Shown in pieces: positions 8,951 through 18,216 of a stretch of DNA of 64,000 bases. Position 1 is the first letter of the stretch. Each line of letters starts with the position of its first letter. The notes below the pieces were generated by a model, which was not told the origin of the DNA, ran no database searches, and saw nothing but the letters and a program-made list of their open reading frames with translations. The DNA is taken from assembly GCF_000514815.1 (NCBI RefSeq), contig NZ_AZWQ01000009.1:263904-327903 (forward strand). Reading direction: 5' to 3'. The translations under genes were made by a program, and so were the position numbers. The DNA is from Salinispora fenicalii (lineage in GTDB: Bacteria; Actinomycetota; Actinomycetes; Mycobacteriales; Micromonosporaceae).

Positions 8951-10491
8951 GCGGGCAGAGTGCGGCGAAGTTCTCCCCAGCTGGTCGACTGACCGCGGAG
9001 GATCTTGGCGCCATCCACCTAGTTGGGGTGGGCGGGATCGGGATGAGCGGACTGGCCCGACTCTTCCTCACCCGCGGTATCTCGGTCTCCGGCAGCGAAC
9101 TGCGTGAGTGGCCATCCCTGGCGGGCCTGCGGGCGTTGGGTGGCACCATCTACATGAGTCACGAGGTGGCCAACCTCGATGGTGTGGACACCGTCGTCTA
9201 CTCCTCGGCGATTCCGTCCGACCACCTGGAGCTGGTGGAGGCACGCCGTCGTGGCCTGCGGGTGCTGCACCGTTCCGAGGCGCTTGCCGCGGCGATGACT
9301 GGCCGACGGACGGTCGCGGTGGCGGGCACCCATGGTAAGACCACCACCACGTCGATGGTGACCATGGTGCTTCAGCAGGCCGGGGTGGATCCGTCCTTCG
9401 TGATCGGCGGGGAGATATCCGAGGTTGGTTCCGGCGCGCACCACGGCACGGGAGAGTACTTCGTGGTGGAGGCGGACGAGAGTGACCGCTCTTTTTTGAT
9501 CTATCGGCCGTTCGTCTCGATTATCACCAATATTGAGGCTGACCACTTGAACACCTACGGTGACTTGGCCAATCTGGAAGCGGCCTTCGCTGACTTCGCC
9601 CGTCTTACCGACCCGGACGGTTTCATCATCACCTGCGCTGACGATGCGGGTAGCCGACGGATGGCCGAGACGCTGCGCGCTGAGGGGCGGCGGGTGTACA
9701 CGTACGGCACCTCGGCCGACGCGGACCTTCGGTTGACCGAGATGGCCTCATCCACCCGGGGCATCCGCTACCTCGCCGAGATTGACGGCCGGTCGTTGGG
9801 CGAGTTTCGGCTGCCGATGCCGGGGCGGCATATGGGTCTCAACAGTGCCTCGGCGGTGCTCGCCGAGTACCTGCTGGACCTGCCGATGGAGGCGGCGCAG
9901 GCCGCGCTGGCGGCCTTTCCCGGCGTGCGGCGGCGCTTCGAGCGTAAGGGTGTCGCGGACGATGTGCTGGTCTACGACGAGTACGCCTACCACCCGACGC
10001 CTATTGAGCTGGCACTGCGGACGTTGCGGGAGGTGGCCGGCGACGGAGGGCTGATTGTGGTGTTCCAGCCCTATCGGCTCTACCGCACCCGGGACCTGCA
10101 GGCGGAGATCGCCGAAGCCCTCGCCCTCGCCGACGAGTTGGTGCTGTTGGAGGTCTTCGGCCCCGGGGAGCTGCGGGAGCCGGGGGAGGGTTCGGCAGCG
10201 CTGATCGAGGCGGTACCGCTGCCGGACGACCGGAAGGTCTTCGTGGACTCCTGGGAGGCGGCGCCGGTCGAGGTGGCCCGCCGGGCCAAGCCCGGCGATG
10301 TCGTAGTGACGATGGGCGCGCCGCCCAGCTCGCTCATGGGCGACCAACTCCTCGACGCGCTGTCGAAACGGGGCGCGGCGGGTCCCGCCGGCACCGTGCC
10401 CGGCGGTGACGTTGGGGGTGCGACAACGATTGGGGGCACCGTTCCCGGCATCCCTGGTAGCTCCACTCCAGATGCCTCCACCGCCGGATGA
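8947..10491 (+). CDS. murC: UDP-N-acetylmuramate--L-alanine ligase, MurC
   Basis: First stem-peptide ligase: adds L-Ala to UDP-MurNAc. The 514 residues start with the Rossmann-like substrate domain (HLVGVGGIGMSGLA), followed by the ATPase domain with P-loop AGTHGKTTTT (Lys at residue 131), FVVEADESDRSF, and NIEADHLNTYGD. The C-terminal domain has YDEYAYHPTPIE. The last roughly 45 residues are a low-complexity Gly/Pro/Thr tail beyond the family core. Both ends overlap neighbours by 4 nt (GTGA with murG, ATGA with ftsQ). Confidence 0.95.
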   Translation: MSGQSAAKFSPAGRLTAEDLGAIHLVGVGGIGMSGLARLFLTRGISVSGSELREWPSLAGLRALGGTIYMSHEVANLDGVDTVVYSSAIPSDHLELVEARRRGLRVLHRSEALAAAMTGRRTVAVAGTHGKTTTTSMVTMVLQQAGVDPSFVIGGEISEVGSGAHHGTGEYFVVEADESDRSFLIYRPFVSIITNIEADHLNTYGDLANLEAAFADFARLTDPDGFIITCADDAGSRRMAETLRAEGRRVYTYGTSADADLRLTEMASSTRGIRYLAEIDGRSLGEFRLPMPGRHMGLNSASAVLAEYLLDLPMEAAQAALAAFPGVRRRFERKGVADDVLVYDEYAYHPTPIELALRTLREVAGDGGLIVVFQPYRLYRTRDLQAEIAEALALADELVLLEVFGPGELREPGEGSAALIEAVPLPDDRKVFVDSWEAAPVEVARRAKPGDVVVTMGAPPSSLMGDQLLDALSKRGAAGPAGTVPGGDVGGATTIGGTVPGIPGSSTPDASTAG

Positions 10492-11306
10492 GTTCGGGGC
10501 CGACGCGTCGGCGTACCTCCGGGGTGGAGGGGAGCGCCGGCCGACGGGGGCCGGTCCGTCGTTGGCAGCTGGTTCGGGCCGGCCGGGACGCGGTGCCGAA
10601 CTCAGCCCGACGGTTTATGGCCCGTGCCCGGCGGCGCCGAATGCGAGCGGTTCTGCCCTGGGCGCTCGTGGCGGGTGGGCTGACGCTGGCCGGGTTGGTC
10701 GGCTGGGTGCTGGTCGGCACTGGCCTATTCGGGGTGCGTGAGGTGCGGGTGGAGGGAGCCGAGTTGGTGACCTCGGTCGAGGTGCGCGATGCCGCCGGTG
10801 TGCCCGACGGCACGCCGCTGGCCCGGGTGGACCTTGCGGCTACCGCGAAGCGCATCGGTGGCCTGCCGGCAGTCGAACGGGTTGACGTCAAGCGGGACTG
10901 GCCGGATGTCCTCGTGGTCCGGCTGACCGAGCGGACCGGTGCGGCGGTGGTGCCGCAGGAGGACCAGTTTCTCGTGGTGGATGCTGCCGGGTTCGTCTTC
11001 CGTCGGCTGTCGGCTCCCCCCGACGGCCTACCGGTGATCCGGCTGGCATCGCCTGGTCCGGCCGATCCGAAGACCCAGGCCGCGCTGGCGGTGCTCGCCG
11101 AGCTCACCCCGCAGTTGCGGGGTGAGCTCGTGGACATCACGGTCGAAGGGCTGGCCCGGGTCACGCTTCACCTGCGCGATGAGCGGCAGGTGGTGTGGGG
11201 GGACGCCACCCGAGGGGCGGACAAGGCGCGAGTCGCTACTGCGTTGCTGAACGGAGCGGAAGCCACGATCGATGTCAGCGCTCCGGGTGTGGTGACCGTC
11301 CGGTGA
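10488..11306 (+). CDS. ftsQ: Cell division protein FtsQ
   Basis: Bitopic divisome scaffold. The 272 residues contain a basic cytoplasmic N terminus of about 55 residues, one membrane segment (about residues 57-77, LPWALVAGGLTLAGLVGWVL), an extracytoplasmic POTRA domain (VREVRVEGAELVTSVEVRDA onward), and the beta domain. It is smaller than gammaproteobacterial FtsQ but of usual actinobacterial size. The ATG overlaps the murC stop (ATGA). It ends 225 bp before ftsZ, and the promoter of ftsZ lies in that gap. Confidence 0.92.
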   Translation: MSSGPTRRRTSGVEGSAGRRGPVRRWQLVRAGRDAVPNSARRFMARARRRRMRAVLPWALVAGGLTLAGLVGWVLVGTGLFGVREVRVEGAELVTSVEVRDAAGVPDGTPLARVDLAATAKRIGGLPAVERVDVKRDWPDVLVVRLTERTGAAVVPQEDQFLVVDAAGFVFRRLSAPPDGLPVIRLASPGPADPKTQAALAVLAELTPQLRGELVDITVEGLARVTLHLRDERQVVWGDATRGADKARVATALLNGAEATIDVSAPGVVTVR

Positions 11307-11394
11307 ATGTGATCGGCCCACCACGGCGACACGCCGCCGGGTTGCTTGGCACATTGGGCGGCGGCGCTTACGTTGCCCCGAAGAGGATCAGTGG

Positions 11395-11425
11395 TTGACA
11401 TAAATCTAACCCTCTAGTAGAGGGT
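11395..11425 (+). promoter_or_regulatory. ftsZ promoter with overlapping palindrome
   Basis: A consensus -35 TTGACA at 11395-11400 is followed after 17 nt by TAGAGG (11418-11423) as the best -10 candidate. A perfect inverted repeat, ACCCTCT / AGAGGGT around a 3-nt centre, spans 11409-11425 and covers that -10. The leader to the ftsZ start is about 100 nt. The palindrome looks like an operator or a leader hairpin. Confidence 0.6.
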
Positions 11426-11531
11426 GAGGGTTTACACCCGAGCGCTGGCGATGACCGCGTCGTCAACCGTTGATCCTGGGCAAGCCGAGTGGCGCGGCCC
11501 ATGCCAATCTCGAGGGGGAAAGGACCTTCAG

Positions 11532-12647
11532 ATGACACCTCCGCACAACTACCTGGCGGTCATCAAGGTCGTCGGTATCGGTGGCGGCGGCGTGAATGCC
11601 GTCAACCGAATGATCGAGGTTGGGCTCAAGGGCGTCGAGTTCATCGCGATCAACACTGATGCACAGGCGCTTCTGATGAGTGACGCCGATGTCAAGCTCG
11701 ACGTGGGTCGCGAACTGACCCGTGGTCTGGGTGCCGGCGCCAACCCGGATGTCGGAAAGAACGCGGCCGAGGACCACCGCGACGAGATCGAGGAAGTCCT
11801 CAAGGGCGCCGACATGGTCTTCGTAACCTGTGGTGAGGGCGGCGGCACCGGCACCGGCGGAGCTCCGGTGGTGGCGAACATCGCCCGCAAGCTCGGCGCG
11901 CTCACCATCGGCGTGGTCACCCGGCCGTTCTCGTTCGAGGGCAAGCGCCGTCAGGTGCAGGCCGAGGCCGGCATTGACGAGCTGCGGAACCAGTGCGACA
12001 CGCTGATCGTGATCCCGAACGACCGGCTCCTCGCGCTCGGTGACCGCAACATCTCCATGATGGATGCCTTCCGCACCGCGGACCAGGTGCTCCTCTCCGG
12101 CGTCCAGGGGATCACCGACCTGATCACCACTCCCGGTCTGATCAACCTCGACTTCGCCGATGTCAAGAGTGTCATGAGCGGTGCCGGCAGCGCACTGATG
12201 GGAATCGGTAGCGCCCGGGGTGAGAACCGGGCGGTGGAGGCGGCCGAGGCGGCCATCTCCAGCCCGCTGCTGGAGCAGAGCATGGATGGTGCGCGCGGCG
12301 TGCTGCTCTCGATTGCCGGCGGGTCCGACCTGGGACTGTTCGAGATCAACGATGCGGCGCAACTGGTCACCGACGCGGCTCACCCGGAAGCCAACATCAT
12401 CTTCGGTGCGGTTATCGACGACGCCCTCGGTGACGAGGTGCGGGTCACCGTCATCGCTGCTGGCTTTGATGGAGGCGCGCCCGCATACAAGGCGGCCGAA
12501 CCGGCCCGCAAGACGAATCAGAATCAGCCGGCACCGGCCACCCCAGCGGTTCCGGCGCCGCCCACCGCCCCCGCCCCGCAGCAGTCGCCCCGTCGGGTTC
12601 TCTTCGACGATGTCGATGTTCCCGATTTCCTCAAGAACGGTTCCTGA
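11532..12647 (+). CDS. ftsZ: Cell division GTPase FtsZ
   Basis: Tubulin homologue that forms the Z-ring. The start is ATG 11532 ([20 protein letters not shown]), preceded by the purine-rich site GAGGGGGAAAGGACC; in-frame codons back to 11424 do not resemble FtsZ. The 371 residues carry the GTP-binding tubulin signature GGGTGTG at residues 103-109, NTDAQAL near the N terminus, and the T7-loop region [12 protein letters not shown] Pro/Ala-rich linker and the conserved C-terminal peptide ([14 protein letters not shown]), which binds SepF in this phylum, are intact. It has its own promoter at 11395. Confidence 0.98.
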   Translation: MTPPHNYLAVIKVVGIGGGGVNAVNRMIEVGLKGVEFIAINTDAQALLMSDADVKLDVGRELTRGLGAGANPDVGKNAAEDHRDEIEEVLKGADMVFVTCGEGGGTGTGGAPVVANIARKLGALTIGVVTRPFSFEGKRRQVQAEAGIDELRNQCDTLIVIPNDRLLALGDRNISMMDAFRTADQVLLSGVQGITDLITTPGLINLDFADVKSVMSGAGSALMGIGSARGENRAVEAAEAAISSPLLEQSMDGARGVLLSIAGGSDLGLFEINDAAQLVTDAAHPEANIIFGAVIDDALGDEVRVTVIAAGFDGGAPAYKAAEPARKTNQNQPAPATPAVPAPPTAPAPQQSPRRVLFDDVDVPDFLKNGS

Positions 12648-12656
12648 GTCCTGCCG

Positions 12657-13403
12657 ATGACCAACACCCCCGCCGCGGCGCCCGCCAGCCGGAACGCCGA
12701 GCTCGCAGCTGGCCTTGCCCGAGTCCGTACCCGAATCGCCGACGCCTGTGCGGCTGCCGGTCGAGACCCCGGGGAGGTGGTCACGATCGCGGTGACCAAG
12801 ACGTACCCGGCGAGCGACGTTGTTGCCCTGGTTGGGCTCGGGGCCACCGAGGTGGGGGAGAACCGGGACCAAGAGGCCGGGGCGAAGGCGGCCGAGGTGG
12901 CTGCGGCGGGGGTGACGCCCCGGTGGCACTTCATCGGTCAGCTGCAACGGAACAAGGCGAAGTCGGTGGTCCGGTACGCCGATGTGGTGCAGTCGGTCGA
13001 CAGCGTCCGGTTGGCCCGGGCGCTCGATCGAGCCTCGGCAGCAGAACGAGACTGCCCGTTGGAGGTGTTCCTGCAGGTCAGCATCGATGGGGCGGTGGGT
13101 CGTGGCGGCGCGTTGCCTGGGTCCGCGGACCCGGACGCGGGACTCGATCCGGTGGCCGAGGTGGTGGCTGGTGCGGACGGGCTGCGGCTTAGTGGGTTGA
13201 TGGCGGTGGCGCCGCTGGGCTGGGAGCCGGACCGGGCGTTTGCCCGGCTGGCGGAGGTCGCGGCCGGGTTCCGGGTCCAGCATCCGCAGGCGACGTTGTT
13301 GTCGGCTGGCATGAGTGGGGATCTGGAATCGGCGATCCGGCACGGCGCGACACATGTCCGGGTGGGTAGCGCGTTACTCGGAATGCGCCCCACGCTGGGG
13401 TAG
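12657..13403 (+). CDS. yggS: YggS/YlmE family pyridoxal-phosphate homeostasis protein
   Basis: PLP-binding TIM-barrel protein related to the N domain of alanine racemase; the family is linked to vitamin B6 homeostasis and shows no known catalysis. The 248 residues include the PLP lysine in VTIAVTKTYP (about residue 47), WHFIGQLQRNKAKSVV, and the phosphate-binding C terminus SAGMSGDLESAI...HVRVGSALLG. It starts 9 nt after the ftsZ stop. The ylmD/pgeF gene, often found between ftsZ and this gene, is not present. Confidence 0.9.
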   Translation: MTNTPAAAPASRNAELAAGLARVRTRIADACAAAGRDPGEVVTIAVTKTYPASDVVALVGLGATEVGENRDQEAGAKAAEVAAAGVTPRWHFIGQLQRNKAKSVVRYADVVQSVDSVRLARALDRASAAERDCPLEVFLQVSIDGAVGRGGALPGSADPDAGLDPVAEVVAGADGLRLSGLMAVAPLGWEPDRAFARLAEVAAGFRVQHPQATLLSAGMSGDLESAIRHGATHVRVGSALLGMRPTLG

Positions 13404-13468
13404 CCTGACCGCCAGGAGCAAATTACATCGGTGTTGTTTGGTGGGAGTGGCATTCCTCTCGTCGGTTT

Positions 13469-13492
13469 GGCGCGCGACGCGAAGCGCGCGCC
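13469..13492. other. Hairpin between yggS and sepF
   Basis: GGCGCGCG at 13469-13476 and CGCGCGCC at 13485-13492 are exact reverse complements around an 8-nt loop. It lies mid-way in the 184-bp gap between yggS and sepF and may be a terminator or a leader structure of sepF. No clear promoter hexamers were identified beside it. Confidence 0.4.
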
Positions 13493-13587
13493 TGGGGGGT
13501 GTCGATCCGGCGAGCAGAAATGATCCACTTGCGGCAGGCGACGCGGCACGGGGGTGCGTGCCGTAGGGCGGACGGGAAGGGCGCGGG

Positions 13588-14274
13588 ATGGGTGCGCTGC
13601 GCAAGGCGGGGGTCTGGCTCGGTCTGGTCGAGGAGGACGACGAGCGGGCTTACGACGACGGTGGCTACGACAAGGGTGGATACCGCGAGTCGCGGTATCG
13701 GTCGAGCCGATACTCCGAGGACTTTGGAGACGACGACGAAGAGGGCGACGAGGCCGCTCCGCCCCGCTCGCGGCTTGGCGACCGGGGGCGTCTGGAGCGG
13801 ACTGCGGCGCGGTCGAGTGACATGGATCACCGCGAGGAAGACGAGCAGCCGGAGCGGGTCGAGCGTACTAGCGTCCGGTCGATCACCCGGTCCGCCCCCG
13901 AGTCGTCCGGAGCCCTGACCTATCACACCCGCGACAACCTGGCCTTGGCGCCGCAGGCGCCGGTCCGGGAACGGGTGCCGGTGGAGGAGGAGCAGCGCTA
14001 CCAGATCACCACGCTGCACCCGACAACCTACCGGGAAGCGCGGACGATCGGTGAGCACTTCCGAGACGGTGTCCCCGTTATCATCAACCTGACGGAGATG
14101 GATGAGGCGGATGCGCGGCGACTGGTTGATTTCGCCGCCGGGCTGGCGTTCGGGCTGCGCGGTACGATCGAGCGCGTGACCAATCGGGTGTTCCTGCTGT
14201 CGCCGGCCAATGTCCAGGTCACCGCGGAGGACAAAGCCAAGATCGCTGAGGGCGGCTTCTTCAGTCTCAGTTGA
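13588..14274 (+). CDS. sepF: Cell division protein SepF
   Basis: Membrane anchor for FtsZ in Gram-positive bacteria, and the main one in actinobacteria, which lack FtsA. The 228 residues comprise an N-terminal amphipathic helix region ([13 protein letters not shown]), a long acidic and Tyr/Arg-rich disordered linker (about residues 15-130), and a C-terminal SepF core ([48 protein letters not shown]). The start ATG 13588 follows GGGAAGGGCGCGGG. It sits in the usual position between yggS and yggT. Confidence 0.94.
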   Translation: MGALRKAGVWLGLVEEDDERAYDDGGYDKGGYRESRYRSSRYSEDFGDDDEEGDEAAPPRSRLGDRGRLERTAARSSDMDHREEDEQPERVERTSVRSITRSAPESSGALTYHTRDNLALAPQAPVRERVPVEEEQRYQITTLHPTTYREARTIGEHFRDGVPVIINLTEMDEADARRLVDFAAGLAFGLRGTIERVTNRVFLLSPANVQVTAEDKAKIAEGGFFSLS

Positions 14275-14304
14275 TCAGCCCGAGTGCAAGGGACGTCGCC
14301 AGCC

Positions 14305-14613
14305 GTGCTGTCAATCCTGCTCCAGGTTCTTTATCTGGTCGTGTTTGTCTTTTTTCTTCTCCTGTTGTCCCGATTTGTGTTGAGCGCTGTGCTCCAGTAC
14401 GGCCGACGTTGGCAACCAGGGCGTGGGGCGTCGGCGGGACTGGAAACCGTGTGGAGCGTCACTGATCCCCCGCTCCACGCGTTGAGGCGTGTGATCCCTC
14501 CGCTGCGAATTGGTACCGTGAGCATCGACCTGGCCTCCCTTGTGCTCCTGGTTATCCTGATCGTGCTGATGGAGTTCGTGTTAGAGCCGTCGATCATAAG
14601 TACCGCTGGATGA
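14305..14613 (+). CDS. YggT family membrane protein
   Basis: Small integral membrane protein of the YggT/YlmG family encoded next to sepF and divIVA in most Gram-positive bacteria; the exact function is unsettled. The 102 residues contain two hydrophobic blocks ([20 protein letters not shown] and [20 protein letters not shown]) separated by the conserved segment [21 protein letters not shown]. The GTG 14305 start is chosen because AAGGGA lies 11 nt upstream; an in-frame GTG at 14284 would add seven residues. Confidence 0.88.
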   Translation: MLSILLQVLYLVVFVFFLLLLSRFVLSAVLQYGRRWQPGRGASAGLETVWSVTDPPLHALRRVIPPLRIGTVSIDLASLVLLVILIVLMEFVLEPSIISTAG

Positions 14614-14654
14614 CCGATGCGCTTTCGCGGCCGCAACTGACCCGAGGAGTTTCG

Positions 14655-15467
14655 ATGCCGCTGACCCCGGCCGACGTCCACAACGTCGCCTTCAAAAAGC
14701 CGCCGATCGGCAAGCGGGGGTACGACGAGGAGGAGGTCGATGCCTTCCTGGACGAGGTCGAGCGTGAGCTGGCCCGTCTGATCGAGGAGAACAACGAGCT
14801 GCGTGCTCAGGTGGAGCGCGGTGGCCGTGGCGGTGGCCCCGCCGGTCCGGTCGGCCCCGGCGGTGACGCCCGGCTCGCCGCCGAGCTCAACGACGTGAAG
14901 GCCCAGCTCGACCGGGTCCAGCGGGACAAGGCCGGGGCCGAGCAGGCAGCCCGCGCGATGCAGGCGGAGCTGGAGCAGGTTCGCGGCGCCGGTGCCGCGC
15001 CGGCCGGCGGCGACGGTGAGCAGCAGGCGCTCCGGGTGCTGATGATGGCCCAGCGGACCGCCGACGATCACGTCACCGATGCCCGCCGGGAAGCCGACCA
15101 GGTGCTCTCCGAGGCTCGGTCCAAGGCCGAGGAGGTCACCCGCGAGGCGCGGGCCAAGGCCGACGCCCTGGAGCGGGACGCCCGGCAGCGCCACCAGGAG
15201 GCCATGGGTGGCCTGGACACCAAGCGCACCGCGTTGCAGAAGCACATCGAGGAGCTCAAGCAGTTCGAGCGCGAGTACCGCACCCGCCTCAAGGCGTATC
15301 TGGAGAGTCAGCTGCGTGACCTTGACAGCCGTGGGCAGGGTCCGGAGGTCGAGCTTGACCGGACCGACGGTGGCGGGCGCGCCGGTGGTGGCAATGGCCT
15401 CGCCGCAGCCGGTCTCGCCGGCTCCTACGGCGGCGGTCGCTCGGGTGCGCTGGAAGCCGGTCGCTGA
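14655..15467 (+). CDS. divIVA: DivIVA/Wag31 polar growth scaffold
   Basis: Coiled-coil protein that marks poles and directs apical growth in actinobacteria. The start is ATG 14655 ([20 protein letters not shown]), with GAGGAG upstream. The lipid-binding N-terminal DivIVA domain includes the exposed Phe in VAFKKPP and [21 protein letters not shown] Gly/Pro-rich insert (about residues 55-75) is followed by a long coiled coil (about 78-235) rich in Ala, Glu and Arg, and a Gly-rich tail. The gene closes the division cluster. Confidence 0.94.
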   Translation: MPLTPADVHNVAFKKPPIGKRGYDEEEVDAFLDEVERELARLIEENNELRAQVERGGRGGGPAGPVGPGGDARLAAELNDVKAQLDRVQRDKAGAEQAARAMQAELEQVRGAGAAPAGGDGEQQALRVLMMAQRTADDHVTDARREADQVLSEARSKAEEVTREARAKADALERDARQRHQEAMGGLDTKRTALQKHIEELKQFEREYRTRLKAYLESQLRDLDSRGQGPEVELDRTDGGGRAGGGNGLAAAGLAGSYGGGRSGALEAGR

Positions 15468-15498
15468 CAACACCGGCCGGCGGTCGTCGTACTGACGG

Positions 15499-16128
15499 TT
15501 GCCCGGTCTCGCTCAGAATCGGAACGAGACGCGGGGGTGGGCTTTGATAGTCGCCAGTATCCTGCTCATTCTCGTTGCAGTGGTGCTGCTGGTAGCTGGC
15601 CTCGCTGATGGATCCAGCATCCTGCTGGTTGTCTCCATCGCGGCCAGCCTGCTGGCCGCCGTTGCGCTGGTCGTGGGTGCCCGCCAGGCAGCCGCGGCCC
15701 GAGCCGCAGCAGAGCGGACCCCGTCCGAGGCTCATCGAGGCGGTGGGAGTGCCTACCGGCAGCCGGACGGCTTCCTGCTTCCTGGCCAGCAGGCTCCCCC
15801 GCCGATCGACCATGGTGGCACCGGGTGGCGGCAACCACCCGGGCTGCCGGTCGCAGGCGTCGAACCGGTTGCGGACGACGGGCCAGCTCCACCGGCGGTT
15901 TCTCCTGCGGAGGCAGCGCGGCTGGCCCGAATGGACCGGGAGGTGTGGGTGGTCGACGGCCACTCCGACTACCACTTGGCTGGCTGTTCGCGGCTACTCG
16001 GCGAGCCCGAGCCGCTTCCTGTCGCAGAGGCGATAGACCTCGGCTTTACCCCTTGTATCCCATGCGCCCCCGTTGCCGCCTTGTTGGCCGAGGAAGGGCA
16101 GATCGCCAGCGGCGGTGCCGGTGCCTGA
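15499..16128 (+). CDS. Conserved small membrane protein with C-terminal Cys cluster
   Basis: Function not recognised. The frame encodes 209 residues: two adjacent membrane segments (about residues 14-60), a Pro/Gly-rich linker, and a C-terminal domain with VWVVDGHSDYHLAGCSRL followed by GFTPCIPCAPV. The CxxC plus upstream Cys and His resemble short metal-binding or hedgehog-like 'Ada-type' sites, but this is inference. TTG 15499 gives the longest form; TTG 15544 after GGGGGTGG is an alternative start just before the first helix. It directly follows divIVA (31 bp) and overlaps the next gene. Confidence 0.7.
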   Translation: MPGLAQNRNETRGWALIVASILLILVAVVLLVAGLADGSSILLVVSIAASLLAAVALVVGARQAAAARAAAERTPSEAHRGGGSAYRQPDGFLLPGQQAPPPIDHGGTGWRQPPGLPVAGVEPVADDGPAPPAVSPAEAARLARMDREVWVVDGHSDYHLAGCSRLLGEPEPLPVAEAIDLGFTPCIPCAPVAALLAEEGQIASGGAGA

Positions 16129-16435
16129 GGCGCCAGACGCCCGCGCCAGTGAGTCGCTGACCGTCGCGGTCCGGATCAAACCGGGATCATCTCGGTCCCG
16201 CGTTGGCGGCTGCTACCTGGGTCCGTACGGCCCTGCTCTCGTCATTGCGGTGACGGCACCACCTGTGGACGGGCGGGCCACCGAGGCGGCGCGCCGTGCC
16301 CTCGCCGAAGCGCTCGGAATCCGGCGAGCAGCGGTATCGCTGGGTGTTGGGACGGTCAGCCGAAACAAGATCTTCTATGTTGGTGGGGTTGGCGCCGAGA
16401 TTAGTGAGGCGCTGCACCGACTCCGCGACGGATAG
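16121..16435 (+). CDS. DUF167 (YggU) family protein
   Basis: Small DUF167-fold protein of unknown function; 104 residues, the normal family size. The core motifs are VRIKPGSSRSRV, ALVIAVTAPPVDGRATEAA, the basic VSLGVGTVSRNKIFYV strand, and a C-terminal helix. The GTG start at 16121 overlaps the preceding stop by 8 nt. YggU genes are often found near yggT and yggS, as here. Confidence 0.85.
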   Translation: MPEAPDARASESLTVAVRIKPGSSRSRVGGCYLGPYGPALVIAVTAPPVDGRATEAARRALAEALGIRRAAVSLGVGTVSRNKIFYVGGVGAEISEALHRLRDG

Positions 16436-16540
16436 GGCGGGTCAGCCGGGTGCCTCGACCCGGCGAGCTAGTGGCCACGTCGACTATCTGTTCGGTTAAC
16501 GGATCAGGCCGGCCTGTGCCCTGGCCTCAATACTTGGCCC

Positions 16541-16660
16541 GCCCCTGGTGGTTGGGCCTACTCCCTGGTTGGGGCCGGCCCTCTGGTAGTTGGGGCCCGC
16601 CCTCTGGTAATTGGGGCCCGCCCCCTGGTCGTTGGGCCTAGCCCCTGGTAGTTGGCCCGG
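16541..16660. repeat. Six-copy 18-21-bp tandem repeat (minisatellite)
   Basis: Six imperfect copies of a unit like CCTCTGGTAGTTGGGGCCCG occupy 16541-16660 (units at 16541, 16561, 16579, 16600, 16621 and 16641). Each carries CTGG followed by TTGGGGCC or TTGGGCC. It lies in the 581-bp gap between the DUF167 gene and the dksA-like gene and encodes nothing convincing. The rest of 16436-16864 shows no gene. Confidence 0.8.
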
Positions 16661-16864
16661 CCGCAGCTTCCGCTCCCGTCGCCCTGACCTGCCCGATCTG
16701 GGTAGGGCAGCGGCGCTGCTGGTTGGCTGCGGACCGCTGGCTGGCAGTGGCGGGCGGCGTCGAGTTGGCGATTACGAGGAGGGCCGGAGCGATCGGTCTG
16801 CTAGCGTTCTTTTTGCCCGAGATGAGTAAATTCGGGGTGGGCGTCAGGGCGTCGGTGCGCCACA

Positions 16865-16893
16865 TTGTCGGACGCCTGTACGTTCCGTATCCT
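16865..16893 (+). promoter_or_regulatory. Promoter candidate for the dksA/traR-like gene
   Basis: TTGTCG (16865-16870) and TATCCT (16888-16893) are separated by 17 nt, a standard sigma70-type arrangement. The leader to the 17017 start would be about 117 nt. Confidence 0.5.
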
Positions 16894-17016
16894 TGCGAAC
16901 CTCCGGAGTGCGCGGCCATATGGCTGCGCGCCCGTTTTGTACCTGGGGGCGCCGAACGCGGCGGCCTCTGTCCAGGTGCCGCGGTCCTCCGCGGCTCCGC
17001 GGCTAAGGGAGCGACG

Positions 17017-17436
17017 ATGGCGAAGCCAGCCGACACCAGGACCGCCGGCCGTAAGCCGGCGACCAAGTCCACCCGCAGCGCAGCGGAGACCGAGAAGATC
17101 CGGGCAGCCTTGGCAGCACGGCGAGACGAGCTTCGTGCCGAGTATGATCAGACGTTGAGCGAGATCACCGAGCTGCAGCGCGACCGGCTGACCGACTCGG
17201 CCGGGGACGACCAGGCCGACACTGGTACCAAGACGTTCGAGCGGGAGCAGGAGATCTCCCTCGCGAACAGCATCCTGGAACGGATCACGCAGGTCGAGCG
17301 GGCACTGGAGCGGCTCGATGAGGGTGGCTACGGCTGGTGTGAGCGGTGCGGTAACCCGATCCCGGTGGAGCGGCTGGCTGCCTTCCCGTCGGCGACCCTC
17401 TGTGTGACCTGTAAGCAGCTGGCGGAGCGGCGCTGA
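17017..17436 (+). CDS. DksA/TraR C4-type zinc-finger protein
   Basis: Member of the family that binds in the RNA polymerase secondary channel or resembles such factors. The 139 residues have a basic Lys/Thr/Ala-rich start, a helical coiled-coil region (about residues 28-95) and a C-terminal C4 zinc finger, CERCGNPIPVERLAAFPSA then CVTCKQLAERR. ATG 17017 follows TAAGGGAGCG. An open extension back to 16723 lacks family similarity. Actinobacterial members may also act like CarD/RbpA-type modulators, but that is not shown here. Confidence 0.87.
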   Translation: MAKPADTRTAGRKPATKSTRSAAETEKIRAALAARRDELRAEYDQTLSEITELQRDRLTDSAGDDQADTGTKTFEREQEISLANSILERITQVERALERLDEGGYGWCERCGNPIPVERLAAFPSATLCVTCKQLAERR

Positions 17437-17499
17437 GACCTCGCTTCCCAGCAGCCCGGTGAGGCGGCGTCCGCCGCCGCGAGCGTCGATGGGGAGCAG

Positions 17500-18216
17500 A
17501 TGACCGCAGGACCGACCCCGGGATCCGGCCGCGCCGAGGCGGCCGGGCCCACCGGATCCGCCGAGCCGGTAGGCCGTCCGGCCCCCGGGCCGGATGGGCC
17601 CGTCGAGGCCGACGGTGCCATCGAGGCGGACGGTGCCGTCGAGGCGGACCGTGCTGCCGACGGTGCGACGACCCGGCGCCGTGCCGCGTCGATCCTGCTC
17701 GGCATCGGCCTTGCCGTGCTGGCGCTCGACTTCGTGACCAAGCATCTGGCACTACAGGCGCTGGAGGGCCGGGAGCCGGTCGAGCTCCTGGGTGGCCTGG
17801 TCTATCTCAGCCTCACCCGCAACAGCGGTGCGGCGTGGAGCATCGGCGCCGACCACACCTGGATCTTCTCGCTGATCACCATCCTCGTGATCGGCTGGAT
17901 TCTCTGGACGGCGCTGCGCCTGCGCTCCGTACCCTGGGCAGTGTCGTTGGGGCTGGTGCTTGGCGGGGCACTCGGGAACCTGATGGACCGGATCTTCCGT
18001 GCTCCGGGCTGGTTCGTCGGGCACGTGGTCGACATGATCAGTGTCCTCGAGCCGTACGGCCGGGCATTTCCGGTGTTCAACGTGGCCGACAGCGCACTGG
18101 TCTGCGGCGTCTGTCTCGCGGTGTTCCTGGAACTGACCGGCCGCCAGCGTGACGGCAGGCGGCTCGGCCGGGATGGGCGACGGGCGGCCCCCACCGTGTC
18201 GCGGGAGCAGGCATGA
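17500..18216 (+). CDS. lspA: Lipoprotein signal peptidase, LspA
   Basis: Membrane aspartyl protease that removes signal peptides from prolipoproteins after Lgt has acted (lgt is in the window at 47738). The 238 residues carry the two catalytic aspartates: D163 in GNLMDRI and D197 in [16 protein letters not shown] and four membrane helices are present. An unusual N-terminal tail of about 60 residues is low complexity and contains an 18-bp tandem repeat encoding EADGA units, so length may vary between strains. ATG 17500 follows GGGGAG. The stop overlaps the rluD-like gene (ATGA). Confidence 0.93.
   Translation: MTAGPTPGSGRAEAAGPTGSAEPVGRPAPGPDGPVEADGAIEADGAVEADRAADGATTRRRAASILLGIGLAVLALDFVTKHLALQALEGREPVELLGGLVYLSLTRNSGAAWSIGADHTWIFSLITILVIGWILWTALRLRSVPWAVSLGLVLGGALGNLMDRIFRAPGWFVGHVVDMISVLEPYGRAFPVFNVADSALVCGVCLAVFLELTGRQRDGRRLGRDGRRAAPTVSREQA

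Noticed and set aside
16723..17016. N-terminal extension of the DksA/TraR-like protein
   Set aside because: It crosses a good promoter (16865-16893) and a ribosome site before ATG 17017, and it lacks family similarity.
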